This document shows, piece by piece, positions 26,387 through 38,772 of a stretch of DNA of 64,000 nucleotides. Position numbers and translations under genes: made by a program. The notes beneath the pieces were generated by a model that saw only the letters and a program-made list of their open reading frames with translations, was not told the DNA's origin and did not search any database. The first letter of the stretch is position 1. Every line of letters begins with the position of its first letter. This stretch comes from Niveispirillum sp. (lineage in GTDB: Bacteria; Pseudomonadota; Alphaproteobacteria; Azospirillales; Azospirillaceae), in assembly GCF_017996735.1 (NCBI RefSeq), contig NZ_JAGOGJ010000003.1, positions 1-64,000 of the forward strand, read 5' to 3'.

Positions 26387-26938
26387 ATGCGGGCCAGTGA
26401 CATTGATGGCGTGCTGGCCTTCTGGTTCCAGGAGGCGGGACCGGCCCAATGGTTCGGCGGCGGGCCGGACTTCGACGTGCTGGTCACCCAGCGCCTGCTG
26501 CCGGCCTATCTGGCCGCCGGCAATGGCGATCTGGCCGACTGGGCCGAAACGCCGGAAGGGGTGCTGGCGCTGTGCATCCTGCTGGATCAGGCGCCGCGCA
26601 ACATGTTCCGGGGCACGCCCCGTGCCTTTGCCACCGACGCGCTGGCCCTGGCCATCGCCACCGACGCGATTGCCCGCGAACAGGATCTGATGCTGCCCGA
26701 CGACCAGCGCCTGTTCATCTATCTGCCGTTCGAACATTCCGAACAGATCGAGGATCAGCGCCTGGCCGTCCGCCTGTTCGCCAACCGCACCCGCGATCCG
26801 CAGCTTCTGGATTATGCCTGCCGCCATCTGGCCGTCATCGCCCAGTATGGCCGTTTCCCCCACCGCAACGCCATCCTGGGCCGCGACAGCACAGAGGCTG
26901 AACTGGCCTATCTGGCCATGCCGGGATCGGGGTTCTGA
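26387..26938 (+). CDS. DUF924 family protein
   Basis: 183 residues. Family signatures: VLAFWF near the start, QWFGGGPDFD, ILLDQAPRNMFRG, LFIYLPFEHSE and QYGRFPHRNAILGR. All-helical, cytosolic, function unknown (TPR-like fold reported for the family). GGGAGACGGGAA precedes the ATG. Confidence 0.92.
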   Translation: MRASDIDGVLAFWFQEAGPAQWFGGGPDFDVLVTQRLLPAYLAAGNGDLADWAETPEGVLALCILLDQAPRNMFRGTPRAFATDALALAIATDAIAREQDLMLPDDQRLFIYLPFEHSEQIEDQRLAVRLFANRTRDPQLLDYACRHLAVIAQYGRFPHRNAILGRDSTEAELAYLAMPGSGF

Positions 26939-26992
26939 CCCCGGTCATTGATCACGTTGCGGGGTGACAAGGGACGGGTAACCCTCCCTCCC

Positions 26993-27844
26993 TCAGCCCA
27001 CGACAAAATCCAGGCCGATATCGAAATTCTTCACCGAATGGGTCAGCCAGCCCAGGCTGATCAGCGTGACACCCGTTTCCGCGATGGCGCGGATCGTGTC
27101 GGGTGTCACCCCGCCCGATGCTTCCGTCACCATGCGGCCGGCCACCATTTCCACGGCCCGGCGCAGGGTCGTCGGGTCCATATTGTCCAGCAGAACGGCA
27201 TCGACCTTCAACTCGATCAGGTCTGCAAGCTGGTCCAGGTCATCCACCTCGACCTCGATCTTCACCATATGGCCAGCGCGTGACCGGGCACGCTGTACGG
27301 CGGCGCGCAGGCCGCCGGCGGCCACCAGATGATTGTCCTTGATCAGGACGGCGTCATCCAGCGCGAACCGGTGGTTACCGCCGCCGCCCACGCGCACGGC
27401 ATATTTTTCCAGCGCGCGCAGGCCCGGCGTGGTCTTGCGGGTGCAGACGATCTGCGCGCCCGTGCCCTCGATCCGGTCGACCAGACGCCGGGTCTCGCTG
27501 GCGATGCCGCACAGCCTTCCCAACAGGTTCAGCGCCGTGCGCTCCCCCGACAGGATGGGCCGCGCCGCGCCCTCCACCGTGGCCAGGGTGGTGCCCTTGG
27601 CCAACCGGTCGCCATCACGCACATGGCGGGTGATCGTCAGGCTGGGGTCGAGCAGGGTGAAGGCGTGAAGCGCTGCGTCCAGGCCGGCACAGACGCCGTC
27701 ATGGCGGGCATTGAACTGTGCCGTGGCGGTGGCGTCGGGCGGCACGCAGGCATCGGTGGTCAGGTCCCCCGCCATGCCCAGATCCTCCGCCAGCGCGGTC
27801 CGGATCAGGCTTTCATACTGGATCGGGTATAAAGGCAGGGTCAT
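26993..27844 (-). CDS. nadC: Nicotinate-nucleotide pyrophosphorylase (quinolinate PRTase)
   Basis: 283 residues from the ATG at 27844, which overlaps the nadB stop (ATGA). Motifs: [54 protein letters not shown] and EASGGV. It forms nicotinate mononucleotide from quinolinate and PRPP, the last step of the nadA-nadB-nadC de novo NAD pathway. Confidence 0.97.
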   Translation of the reverse strand: MTLPLYPIQYESLIRTALAEDLGMAGDLTTDACVPPDATATAQFNARHDGVCAGLDAALHAFTLLDPSLTITRHVRDGDRLAKGTTLATVEGAARPILSGERTALNLLGRLCGIASETRRLVDRIEGTGAQIVCTRKTTPGLRALEKYAVRVGGGGNHRFALDDAVLIKDNHLVAAGGLRAAVQRARSRAGHMVKIEVEVDDLDQLADLIELKVDAVLLDNMDPTTLRRAVEMVAGRMVTEASGGVTPDTIRAIAETGVTLISLGWLTHSVKNFDIGLDFVVG

Positions 27845-29454
27845 CACATCACCGGCAGGGGGGAACGGGGCGGGGCCACGCGGATACGGGGGGCGGGACC
27901 GGTCAGGGTCACGCGCTGGCGATGGCGCCATTCGGCGCGGGCGTCCGGCCAGTCGGACCGCTGATGCGCGCCACGGCTTTCCTGCCGCGCCAGGGCGGCC
28001 TGCGCGATCAGGGCGGAGGTCAGTAGACGGTTGCGCAGTTCACCCGACAGGCGGATTGCGGCGTGATCATCGCCGGCCGCTTCCCGGTCCAGCCCGGCGT
28101 CCAGCGCCTCCAGCTCCGCGATGGCGCAGGACAGGCCGATACCGTCGCGCAGCAGGCCGACGCTTTCGGCCATGATGTCGGCCGCCTGCATCGCCACGGC
28201 CGCCGCCTGCGGCATCGGGGTCAGCGTGGCGGGCAGCAGCGGCAGGGCCACGGGGCCGGGGCGGGCAGGAGCCGACGCCAGGATGGCATCGGCCGCCCGC
28301 TCGGCAAAGACCAGCGCTTCCAGCAGGGAATTGCTGGCCAGACGGTTGGCCCCATGCACGCCGGTACAGGCCACCTCCCCCGCCGCGTAAAGGCCAGGGA
28401 TGCTGGTGCGGCCATCGGCATCGGTGACCACGCCGCCCATGTGATAATGGGCCGCCGGCGCCACGGGGATGGGCAGGCGGGCGGGGTCCAGCTTCGCGGC
28501 GGCACAGATGCCGGCCACGGTTGGGAACCGGGCGGCCCCGTCGTCGGCCCACAGCGCCCGCAGGTCCAGATAGACGGGCAGGCCGCCCGCGATGCGGCCA
28601 CCGATGGCCTTGGCCACCACGTCGCGCGGCGCCAGTTCGGCAAGGGGGTGGGCCTTCTGCATGAAGCGCCCGCCATGTTCGTCCAGCAGATGGGCACCGG
28701 CCCCGCGCAGCGCCTCCGTCAGCAGCGGTACCTGACCCGTCCGCGTGCCGGCCAGCGCCGTGGGGTGGAACTGCACAAATTCCAGATCAGCCAGATCGGC
28801 CCCGGCGCGGGCCGCCAGCGCGATGCCGTCACCCGTCGCTTCCACGGGATTGGTGGTGTGGCGGTAGAGCTGTCCCACCCCGCCACAGGCCAGCAGCACG
28901 GCACCGGCACGGTGGAACACCCAGCCATCGGCGGCATGATGGGCCAGAACCCCGACCACGCCCTGACGCCCCGTGACCAGATCCCAGGCGAAGGCGCTGG
29001 TTTCGACCGTCACATGACCGGCGGCGCGCACACGGGCCGACAGGTCGGCCATCAGTGTACGGCCCGTGGCATCCCCGCCGGCATGCAGGACACGGGCCGC
29101 CCCATGCGCCGCCTCCCGCCCCAGGCACAGGCGGCCATCCTCGTTCCGGTCGAAGGGCAGGCCACGGTTGATCCAGCGGGTCAGGCGCCGGGCCCCCTCA
29201 TCGGTCAGCAGGGTGGCCATTTCCGGATCGGTCAGGCCGGCCCCGGCCGCCACGGTATCGGCGGCATGTTCCACCGGGTCGTCAGCGGGATCGATGGCCG
29301 CGGCGATACCGCCCTGCGCCCAATTCGACGATCCGCCGGGCAGATCATCCGTCTTGGTCAGCAAGCTTACGCGCAGCGGCGCCAGAGACAGGGCCGCCAC
29401 CATGCCGGCCATGCCGGACCCGATGACAATGACGTCACTGTGCCGCATCTGCAT
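27844..29454 (-). CDS. nadB: L-aspartate oxidase
   Basis: 536 residues. FAD-binding [15 protein letters not shown] at the N-terminus, [26 protein letters not shown] and [20 protein letters not shown] are diagnostic of this succinate-dehydrogenase-like flavoprotein. It oxidises aspartate to iminoaspartate for NadA. Middle gene of nadABC; its 3' end overlaps nadC by 4 bases, and a GAGGGAG ribosome site precedes its ATG. Confidence 0.96.
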   Translation of the reverse strand: MQMRHSDVIVIGSGMAGMVAALSLAPLRVSLLTKTDDLPGGSSNWAQGGIAAAIDPADDPVEHAADTVAAGAGLTDPEMATLLTDEGARRLTRWINRGLPFDRNEDGRLCLGREAAHGAARVLHAGGDATGRTLMADLSARVRAAGHVTVETSAFAWDLVTGRQGVVGVLAHHAADGWVFHRAGAVLLACGGVGQLYRHTTNPVEATGDGIALAARAGADLADLEFVQFHPTALAGTRTGQVPLLTEALRGAGAHLLDEHGGRFMQKAHPLAELAPRDVVAKAIGGRIAGGLPVYLDLRALWADDGAARFPTVAGICAAAKLDPARLPIPVAPAAHYHMGGVVTDADGRTSIPGLYAAGEVACTGVHGANRLASNSLLEALVFAERAADAILASAPARPGPVALPLLPATLTPMPQAAAVAMQAADIMAESVGLLRDGIGLSCAIAELEALDAGLDREAAGDDHAAIRLSGELRNRLLTSALIAQAALARQESRGAHQRSDWPDARAEWRHRQRVTLTGPAPRIRVAPPRSPLPVM

Positions 29455-29466
29455 TTTAACGCTCCC

Positions 29467-29568
29467 TCAGGCGCCGGGCGCCGTCATCCGGCGGCTTGGC
29501 TTACGGCGCACGGGCGCCGGGCCGGCGGGCGCCGGCCTTGGGTGCATAGGACGAGTGATGGTCGCCAT
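29467..29568 (-). CDS. Possible 33-codon Pro/Arg-rich ORF between nadA and nadB
   Basis: The ATG overlaps the nadA stop (TGATG) and the frame ends 12 bases before the nadB ATG, overlapping nothing else. The product is rich in Pro, Ala and Arg (for example RPAPAGPAPVRRKPSRR). The gap itself is GC-rich with repeated GGGCGCC words. It may be a coupling ORF or a chance frame; no family recognised. Confidence 0.3.
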   Translation of the reverse strand: MATITRPMHPRPAPAGPAPVRRKPSRRMTAPGA

Positions 29569-30581
29569 CACTTCTTGCCCACGGCCAGCATGCGCTCCAC
29601 GGCCAGCTTGGCGCGGGCACCCACTTCCGGATCGACATGCACCTGCGGCTGCATGGTCTGGAGGCTTTCCAGGATGTTGGACAGGGTGATGCGCCGCATA
29701 TGCGGGCACAGGTTGCAGGGGCGGACAAATTCCACGGCCGGGTTGGTCGCGGCCAGATTGTCGGCCATGGAGCATTCGGTGATCAGCAGCACGCGCTTGG
29801 GCTGCTGACCTTCCACGTAATCCTGCATCTTGGCGGTGGAGCCGACAAAATCCGCCTCCGCCAGCACGTCGGGCGGGCATTCGGGATGGGCGATGATGGT
29901 GATGTCGCCCTTGAACTGTGTCCGGTAGGCCTTCAACTGCTCACCCGTGAAGCGCTCATGCACCTCACAATGGCCCTTCCAGGCGATGACCTTCTTGGTG
30001 GTCTGCGTCGCCACCCACTTGGCCAGATATTCATCGGGGATGCACAGCACCTCGTCGCCGGGCAGGGAGTTGATCACCTCCACGGCGTTGCCGGAGGTGA
30101 TGCAGACATCGCTTTCCGCCTTCACGGCGGCCGAGGTGTTGACATAGGTGGCGATGGGCACGCCCGGATAACGTTCGCGCAGCAGGCGCACATCGGCGGC
30201 CGTGATGCTGTCGGCCAGCGAGCAGCCGGCATCCATGGCCGGCATCAGCACGGTCTTTTCCGGCGACAGGATCTTCGCCGTCTCTGCCATGAAATGCACA
30301 CCGGCCAGCACGATGACATCGGCGTCGGTTTCCGCGGCCTTGCGGGCCAGCAGCAGACTGTCGCCCACAATGTCCGCCACGGTGTGGAAAATCTCCGGCG
30401 CCTGATAGTTATGGGCCAGGATGACGGCGTTGCGTTCCTTTTTCAGCCGGTTGATGGCAGCCACCAGCGGCGCATGGAACGGCCACTCCACCTCCGGGAT
30501 CACCCCCTTCACCTTGTCATAGATGGGCTTGGTGGCCTCGGCCACGTCGGGACTGTAGGTGAGGTCGAGCGGGGCGGACAT
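29568..30581 (-). CDS. nadA: Quinolinate synthase A
   Basis: 337 residues from the ATG at 30581, with GGAG about 8 bases upstream. The three cluster cysteines are seen in [15 protein letters not shown] and CNLCPHM; ILAHNYQ is the substrate-loop signature. It condenses iminoaspartate and DHAP to quinolinate using a 4Fe-4S cluster. First gene of nadABC, behind paired operator-like palindromes. Confidence 0.97.
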   Translation of the reverse strand: MSAPLDLTYSPDVAEATKPIYDKVKGVIPEVEWPFHAPLVAAINRLKKERNAVILAHNYQAPEIFHTVADIVGDSLLLARKAAETDADVIVLAGVHFMAETAKILSPEKTVLMPAMDAGCSLADSITAADVRLLRERYPGVPIATYVNTSAAVKAESDVCITSGNAVEVINSLPGDEVLCIPDEYLAKWVATQTTKKVIAWKGHCEVHERFTGEQLKAYRTQFKGDITIIAHPECPPDVLAEADFVGSTAKMQDYVEGQQPKRVLLITECSMADNLAATNPAVEFVRPCNLCPHMRRITLSNILESLQTMQPQVHVDPEVGARAKLAVERMLAVGKK

Positions 30582-30627
30582 GACGAACACTCCGGCGGCC
30601 CGGCAAGCGGGCATGGGACAAGGACTT

Positions 30628-30677
30628 ATGCTCGATTTGAGCATTACTCCCCCTTATGCTCGCTCAGAGTATAAGGG
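30628..30677. promoter_or_regulatory. Paired NadQ-like operators upstream of nadA
   Basis: Two related palindromes: ATGCTC-N5-GAGCAT (30628-30644) and an 11-bp-arm copy (30651-30661 with 30667-30677, one mismatch) containing ATGCTC-N5-GAGTAT. Centres are 28 bp apart, 55-85 bases before the nadA ATG. The sequence resembles the NadQ operator described for nadABC in other alphaproteobacteria, as I recall it; no nadQ gene is in the window. Confidence 0.75.
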
Positions 30678-30784
30678 GTGTCAAGCCCTGGTCACCAGAC
30701 GGTCACGCGTGTGTCACAGTTCGGACAGGCAGGATTCGCATGTGTGCAGCGCAACATCGTTGCGTAGGGAAAGCCGGCACCCGC

Positions 30785-32131
30785 TCAATTCACCGCCATC
30801 AACCCCTTGAAAAGGCTGGTCGCATCGGTGCCGTTCAGGGTCACCTGTCCCTGCGGCGTGATGGTCAGGTCATATTGGTGGGTGGTGCCCTGGCGGCCCG
30901 GTTCCACCCGGCCAAGGCCCTGCAAGGCGTAGAGACCGATGGCCAGAGCCGCCCCGCGCGCGCCCATGGCCTGGTTGACCCCGGCGATGATCTTGTCCAC
31001 CCCGCGCAGGGACAATTCTGCCTGCCCCGCGACGCCGCTGGCATTGCCGGGGCCGTAGCGGAAATCACCTTGACCCAGGATGGTGGATTGCGGGTTGGTC
31101 AGGAACAGGCGGGAAATTTTCACCGCGCTGCCCGATGCCGCCAGCAGGGGTGTCCAGCCCTCGGCCGGCTTTGCTCCGGTCAACAGCGCCTTGGGCAAGG
31201 CTGCGCCATTCACTGTCACCTGCGCCTGCACCGGCAACAGGCCGGGCGCGATGCCGGGGCCGGTATGATCCAGCCCGTCATGGGTCCAGTCCAGGGCCAG
31301 CGCCGCCTTGGCAGCGGTCAGGCCGGACAGGGTCAGCTTGCCCTTACCCATGCGCAGGGCGCTGCGCGTGCCATCATCGCGCACCTGCCGGAAGCCTTCG
31401 ATATCGGCGGACAGGTCGGCTGTGCGGGCCATGCGGTCCAACTGGCCACGGTCACCACTGGCCAGGAAATCGCCCATACGCCGCATGTCCAGCCCATCAG
31501 CCCCGCCATCCAGGCGCAGGCGCTTCACGGCCAGCCGGTCCACCCCCATCGGGTCCTTCAGCGACAGGGCGTCGATGGCCAGCGACACGCGCCCGCTCCA
31601 CAAACCGTCCTTCATGGATTTGGGCGTCAGGACAAGGCGCAGGGCCGACAGGCTGCCGGTGCCCGCCCCCATGGCGGGGGTGAATTTGCCGTCGCCCACA
31701 TCCAGGTCGGCGGACAGTAGTGACCGCCCATCGGCACTGATCGTCATGGAAAGGTTTTGACGGGCCAGCGACAGGTCGCCCAGCCGGAAGCCATTGCCGC
31801 CATACAGTGTCACCCCCTGCGGCAGGCGCAGTTTCAGGCGCCAGGACCCGTCGGGCTGTGGCGTGCCGTCGCCTTCCACCAGCGGCGCCTCCGCCATCCA
31901 GCCATCGGCGGCGGCCAGGCGCAGCTTGGGAATGCGGATCTGGTATTGGCCGGCCTTTTCCGTCACGGCCACATCGGGCACGCGCTCAATATGTAACCGG
32001 TCACGGCTGGCGGCGGATTCCGACAGGCGTTGGGTCAGCATCTCCTTCAGGGATGCGGCCTGTTCGGGGCTGGCCATCGCGGGCGCGGCCAGCGACAGCA
32101 GCAGGGGGAAGAGGAGGAGCGCCTTTTTCAT
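30785..32131 (-). CDS. DUF2125 domain-containing periplasmic protein
   Basis: 448 residues from the ATG at 32131, giving a clean signal peptide (MKKALLLFPLLLSLAAPAMA). The mature chain is dominated by alternating beta strands ending in repeated VTLNG-type edges, matching DUF2125, an alphaproteobacterial envelope family of unknown function with AsmA-like flavour. Monocistronic; divergent from the helicase gene. Confidence 0.83.
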   Translation of the reverse strand: MKKALLLFPLLLSLAAPAMASPEQAASLKEMLTQRLSESAASRDRLHIERVPDVAVTEKAGQYQIRIPKLRLAAADGWMAEAPLVEGDGTPQPDGSWRLKLRLPQGVTLYGGNGFRLGDLSLARQNLSMTISADGRSLLSADLDVGDGKFTPAMGAGTGSLSALRLVLTPKSMKDGLWSGRVSLAIDALSLKDPMGVDRLAVKRLRLDGGADGLDMRRMGDFLASGDRGQLDRMARTADLSADIEGFRQVRDDGTRSALRMGKGKLTLSGLTAAKAALALDWTHDGLDHTGPGIAPGLLPVQAQVTVNGAALPKALLTGAKPAEGWTPLLAASGSAVKISRLFLTNPQSTILGQGDFRYGPGNASGVAGQAELSLRGVDKIIAGVNQAMGARGAALAIGLYALQGLGRVEPGRQGTTHQYDLTITPQGQVTLNGTDATSLFKGLMAVN

Positions 32132-32212
32132 GCCCCATGATCTGTCCCTGACAGATGGCTTTTCCATGGCCGGGCTTGCATTATCACAGCCATCCGCCCA
32201 TGGATAAGCACC

Positions 32213-34812
<2,600 letters not shown>

Positions 34813-34816
<4 letters not shown>

Positions 34817-35688
34817 GTGGCTTGATCGCGCTTTCCCCCCTGCTGCGTGCGGCGGAGGAACGGCTGACGGCATTGGGCGTGGAGGACGCCCGCCTGGACC
34901 TGCTCTATCTGGCCGAACGCGCCTTCGCCATCCCGGTCGGCCGCCTGCGCCGGGCGGACGGGGTGCAGGTGCCCGTGGATACCGTCGCCAGCTTTCAGGC
35001 CCTGGTCGACCGGCGGGCCGCGCGGGAACCGGTGCAGCGCATCCTGGGCGACTGGGAATTCTGGGGCCTGACCCTGGCCCTGGGTCCGGAAACCCTGATC
35101 CCCCGGCCCGACACGGAAACGCTGGTGGAAGCGGTGCTGAAGGCACGGCCCGACCGGGCGCGGCCCTGGCGTATCCTGGATCTGGGCACGGGCACGGGCG
35201 CCATCCTGCTGGCCCTGCTGTCGGAATACCGGCAGGCCTTTGGCGTCGGTGTGGACCTGTCGCCCGATGCGGCGGCCGTGGCGGCCGGCAATGCCCGGTC
35301 CCTGAGGCTGGCCGACCGGGCTTCGTTCCTGGCGGGGTCCTGGGTGGACGCGGTGGCCGGCCGGTTCGACATCATCGTTTCCAACCCGCCCTACATCCCC
35401 GATGCGGATATCGCGGGCCTGGCGCCGGAGGTGGCACGGTTCGAACCCTGGCGCGCGCTGGCAGGCGGGGCGGATGGCCTTGACCCCTATCGCCATCTGG
35501 TGCGGGTACTGCCGGCCTTGCTGTGCGATGGCGGCCTGATCGGGTTCGAACATGGGGCGGACCAGGGGCTGGCCGTCGCCGGCCTTCTGCGCGACACCGG
35601 CCTTGCAGGCGTTTCGACCATCCGCGACCTGGGCGGGCGCGACCGGGTGGCCCTGGGCCAGCGGCCGGCGGGGTTGCGTGCCGGTTGA
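34813..35688 (+). CDS. prmC: Release factor glutamine methyltransferase
   Basis: 291 residues. Helical N-terminus, then IPRPDTETLVE, the SAM motif ILDLGTGTGAILLALL and SNPPYIP (NPPY 191-194), all PrmC hallmarks. It methylates the Gln of the GGQ motif in RF1/RF2. Usually prfA lies upstream; here the ATG overlaps the helicase stop instead (ATGA). Confidence 0.93.
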
Positions 35689-35769
35689 CGGGACCGACGA
35701 CCGCTCCCTATCCTCCGCCCGCCCAGAAAGGCCGGCGGATGCACGCCGTGCCGTTGTAAGGAGAGGAAA

Positions 35770-36153
35770 TTGTTCAGCCACGTCATTCTCGGTGCCAATG
35801 ATATCGAGGCATCGAAGGCCTTTTACGATACGGTCCTGGCAACCCTGGGCATCAAGCCCGGCACCATAGACCCCAAGGGCCGGGTCTTCTATCGTACCCA
35901 GACGGGCATCCTGGGCATCACCAAGCCGATCAACGGCGAACCGGCGACGGGGGCCAATGGCGGCACCATCGGTTTCGCGGCGTCATCGCCCGAACTGGTG
36001 GATGCCTGGCATGCGGCCGGCATCGCCGCCGGGGGCACGACATGCGAGGATCCGCCCGGCGTGCGCAGCATGGGGGAGATGAAGCTCTACCTCGCCTATC
36101 TGCGCGATCCGGCCGGCAACAAGCTCTGCGCCCTGCACCGTCTGTCGGCCTGA
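35770..36153 (+). CDS. VOC family protein with TTG start
   Basis: 127 residues. The start is a TTG at 35770, supported by AAGGAGAGG 3-4 bases upstream and by homologous openings FSHVILGANDIEASKAFYD. The glyoxalase/bleomycin-resistance fold is shown by the N-terminal beta-alpha-beta unit and the C-terminal AYLRDPAGNKLCALH. No substrate can be assigned. Confidence 0.87.
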   Translation: MFSHVILGANDIEASKAFYDTVLATLGIKPGTIDPKGRVFYRTQTGILGITKPINGEPATGANGGTIGFAASSPELVDAWHAAGIAAGGTTCEDPPGVRSMGEMKLYLAYLRDPAGNKLCALHRLSA

Positions 36154-36172
36154 TCGGCACCGATAATCGTCG

Positions 36173-36199
36173 CAGGCGGGGGAATTTGCCTCCTGCCTG
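36173..36199 (+). terminator. Possible terminator after the VOC gene
   Basis: A 10-bp stem with two G-U pairs (36173-36182 with 36190-36199) and a 7-base loop, 20 bases after the stop. No U-run follows, so it could be rho-assisted or a leader element for DUF4167. The rest of 36200-36430 shows no gene. Confidence 0.4.
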
Positions 36200-36430
36200 T
36201 TACGGGGCCGCAAAAAAACCTTGGAATGCAAGGCGACTATCGCTAGGGTCCGCAGCGGACGGCAGCAGCGCGTGGGGCGCCTGCCGTGGCAAAGCCCTCG
36301 GACCGGGGCTTATGCGTCCCAGGGCAGGGCGATGTTTCGCCGCCCGAAAGGTCAAGGCCGATAAAAACGGATAAGACGGGACGACAGGATGTCCGGGGGC
36401 TCGAAAAACCAGGGGCCGAGCATATAGCGA

Positions 36431-36862
36431 ATGAGACAGGGACCCAATCAGCGGCGTGGTCGCGGTCGTGGCGGTAATGGCGGCGGCGGCGGCAACGGTG
36501 GCGGTAACAATGGCGGTGGCAACAATGGCGGCAATCGCCGTCAGAATGTCCCGCTGCGTCACCAGAATTTCGACAGCAGCGGCCCGGATGTCCGTATCCG
36601 TGGCAACGCCTTCCAGGTCTATGAGAAGTATCAGGCCCTGGCGCGTGATGCCCATACGTCCGGTGACAGGGTGGCTGCGGAAAACTATCTGCAGCATGCG
36701 GAACATTATTACCGCATCATCTGCCAGATCAATGAACAGGAAGGCCGCGCGCGTCAGCCCGTGCCCCGCCATGATGGCGGGTATGAAGGCGACGAGGCCG
36801 ATGGCAATGACGATGGTGGCATCGACGGTTCGGACGCCGAAAGCGACCAGCCGGCCGCCTGA
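36431..36862 (+). CDS. DUF4167 domain-containing protein
   Basis: 143 residues. A basic Arg/Gly start (RRGRGRGGNGGG) and Gly/Asn-rich run precede the conserved FDSSGPDVRIRGNAFQVYEKY domain (about 45-100), followed by an acidic tail. The family is found next to prmC in many alphaproteobacteria; the RGG-like start suggests RNA binding, unproven. The ribosome site is weak. Confidence 0.9.
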   Translation: MRQGPNQRRGRGRGGNGGGGGNGGGNNGGGNNGGNRRQNVPLRHQNFDSSGPDVRIRGNAFQVYEKYQALARDAHTSGDRVAAENYLQHAEHYYRIICQINEQEGRARQPVPRHDGGYEGDEADGNDDGGIDGSDAESDQPAA

Positions 36863-36898
36863 ACAGGCAACCGGCCGCTATGCCGGCCGGTCCGGTTC
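36861..36898 (+). terminator. Terminator after DUF4167
   Basis: Arms 36870-36877 and 36884-36891 (ACCGGCCG/CGGCCGGT) with 6-base loop, extended by outer GAAC/GTTC; it begins just at the stop codon. Only a short T-rich stretch follows. Confidence 0.65.
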
Positions 36899-36935
36899 TG
36901 TCATCCTGACCCGTCTTTGAACGGGCATTGGTGTC

Positions 36936-37835
36936 ATGGCGGAAACGGTGTCCAGGTGGGACCGGGCGGTTGACGACTGGTCCTCTTCCCTGCTGGGGAT
37001 GCTGACGGCACCGGAATCGGTCCTGTGGTGGCCGGGACTGGCCATCGCCCTGGCGGCGGCCCTCTGTTTTGGGCGCGAGCGTGACCTATGGGGTCGCGCC
37101 CGTGACTATTGGCGGGAACTGCCCATCGACGCGGGCTGTTTCCTGGCCAATTCCGCCCTGCCCTTCCTGCTGGCCCCCTGGCTCTACACCCTGTCCCTGA
37201 TCGGCAACCGGCTGGGCACCGCCTTTGCGGCGGCCCTCAGCGGGGCCACCCCGGCCGGGGAGCCGGGCTGGCCCCTGTTGCTGGTCGCAGCCCTGGCGGC
37301 CTTCGTGGCGGGCGATTTCGCGCTTTACTGGACCCACCGGCTGTTCCATGCGGTCCCCCTGCTCTGGCGCAGCCACCGGCTGCACCATGCCCCACCCGTC
37401 CTGACACCGCTGACTGCCTTTCGCTTCTGGCCGTGGGAGCAGGTGGTGCATCTGTCGGGCAACATGCTGGGGCAGGGGCTGGGTCTGGGGTTTGTTGCAG
37501 GAATGGCGGGTACGCAGGTGCCGCCGCTGACCGTGCTGGGTGTCAATGCCTTCATGCTGATCTGGGGGCTGGCCTTTGCCCACCTGCGCCACAGCCCCGT
37601 GCCGATGCCCTTCCCCCGCCTTCTGTCGGGCTGGCTGATCTCTCCCCACATGCATCAGCTTCACCATTCCCTGGCCGATGAACACCGGGACCGGAATTTC
37701 GGCACGGCGCTGGCCATCTGGGACCGGATGTTCGGCACCTATGCGCTGCCGGCGAAGGGGGAGCGTTTCCGGTTCGGCGTGGGTGCGGCCGAACCGTCAT
37801 CCCGGTCGGTCGCCGGGCCAGGCGGCCAGGGTTGA
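36936..37835 (+). CDS. Sterol desaturase/fatty acid hydroxylase family membrane protein
   Basis: 299 residues with about four membrane spans. The histidine boxes of the di-iron family are present: HRLFH, HRLHH and HMHQLHH. It should hydroxylate or desaturate a membrane lipid; the substrate (fatty acid, hopanoid or carotenoid) cannot be told. Its last 39 bases overlap the converging membrane-protein gene. Confidence 0.88.
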   Translation: MAETVSRWDRAVDDWSSSLLGMLTAPESVLWWPGLAIALAAALCFGRERDLWGRARDYWRELPIDAGCFLANSALPFLLAPWLYTLSLIGNRLGTAFAAALSGATPAGEPGWPLLLVAALAAFVAGDFALYWTHRLFHAVPLLWRSHRLHHAPPVLTPLTAFRFWPWEQVVHLSGNMLGQGLGLGFVAGMAGTQVPPLTVLGVNAFMLIWGLAFAHLRHSPVPMPFPRLLSGWLISPHMHQLHHSLADEHRDRNFGTALAIWDRMFGTYALPAKGERFRFGVGAAEPSSRSVAGPGGQG

Positions 37836-38645
37836 GGCCGTGGCCTCGGCCATGCGCCCCAATATCCAGAACAGCAGCAGCGGCAGCAGCACGATCTTGG
37901 CCACATAGGCGATGGTCAGGTCGATGACGATGTCGGCCAGATCGCCCATGGCCGCCACCATGCGCGATACCGCCCCCGTGGCATCCCCCAGCGACCGCAA
38001 CCGGTCCATCATCCCGCCCCCGTCCCCATCCGCCGGGACCGGCGCCGCCGCCATCGACAGCGCGTCCAGCCGCGCCTGTGCGTCCATGATGGTCGGGTCC
38101 AGCAGATGCGCCGACAGGGCCACCGATCCCACCACCACCAGCGGCACCCCGACCTTCAGCACCAGGGCCGCAAACAGCAGGAACGTGCCCAGCCGCCGCG
38201 TGAAGAAGGACGCCATGCCCGGCAGGGCCCAGGACAGGGCCGCCAGCAGCAATCCCGCCGGCAGCAGCAGGGCCAGCCCCAGCATGTCGCCGGCCTTAAC
38301 CAGCAGCACGGCCCCGCCCAGCACGATGGTTGCCCCCAGCATCATGGCGGAAAACCGTTCCACCAGATCGTTGACGGGGTCCAGCACCTGTCCGGGCTGT
38401 ATACCCAGCCCCGCCGACACCTCCACCGTCTGCGCCACCGACACCGCCGCGTCGATCACCCGCGCCGTGGCAAACACGGCCGTGGCCTGGGCCAGATTGT
38501 CCTGCAGCGCCTGCTGGCTGGCCGCCGCCAGCGTCTGCGGCAGCAGCGCCCGTTCGGCCCGGTCCAGCAGGCCCAGGGCCGCGATGATGGCGATGACGGA
38601 CAGGATCAGGCTGTAGCGCAGGCGGGATCGGGTCTCGGGCTGCAT
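37797..38645 (-). CDS. Multi-span membrane protein of unknown function
   Basis: 282 residues from the ATG at 38645, well marked by AAGGAG. An N-terminal anchor (about 10-28) is followed by a helical soluble segment (LLPQTLAAASQQALQDNLAQ and on), then hydrophobic stretches near 105-165, 175-200 and 245-265. No family recognised. It converges on and overlaps the sterol-desaturase-like gene. Confidence 0.8.
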   Translation of the reverse strand: MQPETRSRLRYSLILSVIAIIAALGLLDRAERALLPQTLAAASQQALQDNLAQATAVFATARVIDAAVSVAQTVEVSAGLGIQPGQVLDPVNDLVERFSAMMLGATIVLGGAVLLVKAGDMLGLALLLPAGLLLAALSWALPGMASFFTRRLGTFLLFAALVLKVGVPLVVVGSVALSAHLLDPTIMDAQARLDALSMAAAPVPADGDGGGMMDRLRSLGDATGAVSRMVAAMGDLADIVIDLTIAYVAKIVLLPLLLFWILGRMAEATASTLAAWPGDRPG

Positions 38646-38772
38646 GGGTACTCCTTTTCGGGCCGGGCGCGCAAACTGTCCGCATGCCCGTCCCAACGGG
38701 GCTGTGCGTTGACCGTTCCCGGCCTTGGGCCTAGTTTTGCGGCGTTGTTTTTCTCTATCTGGTGATAACGCG

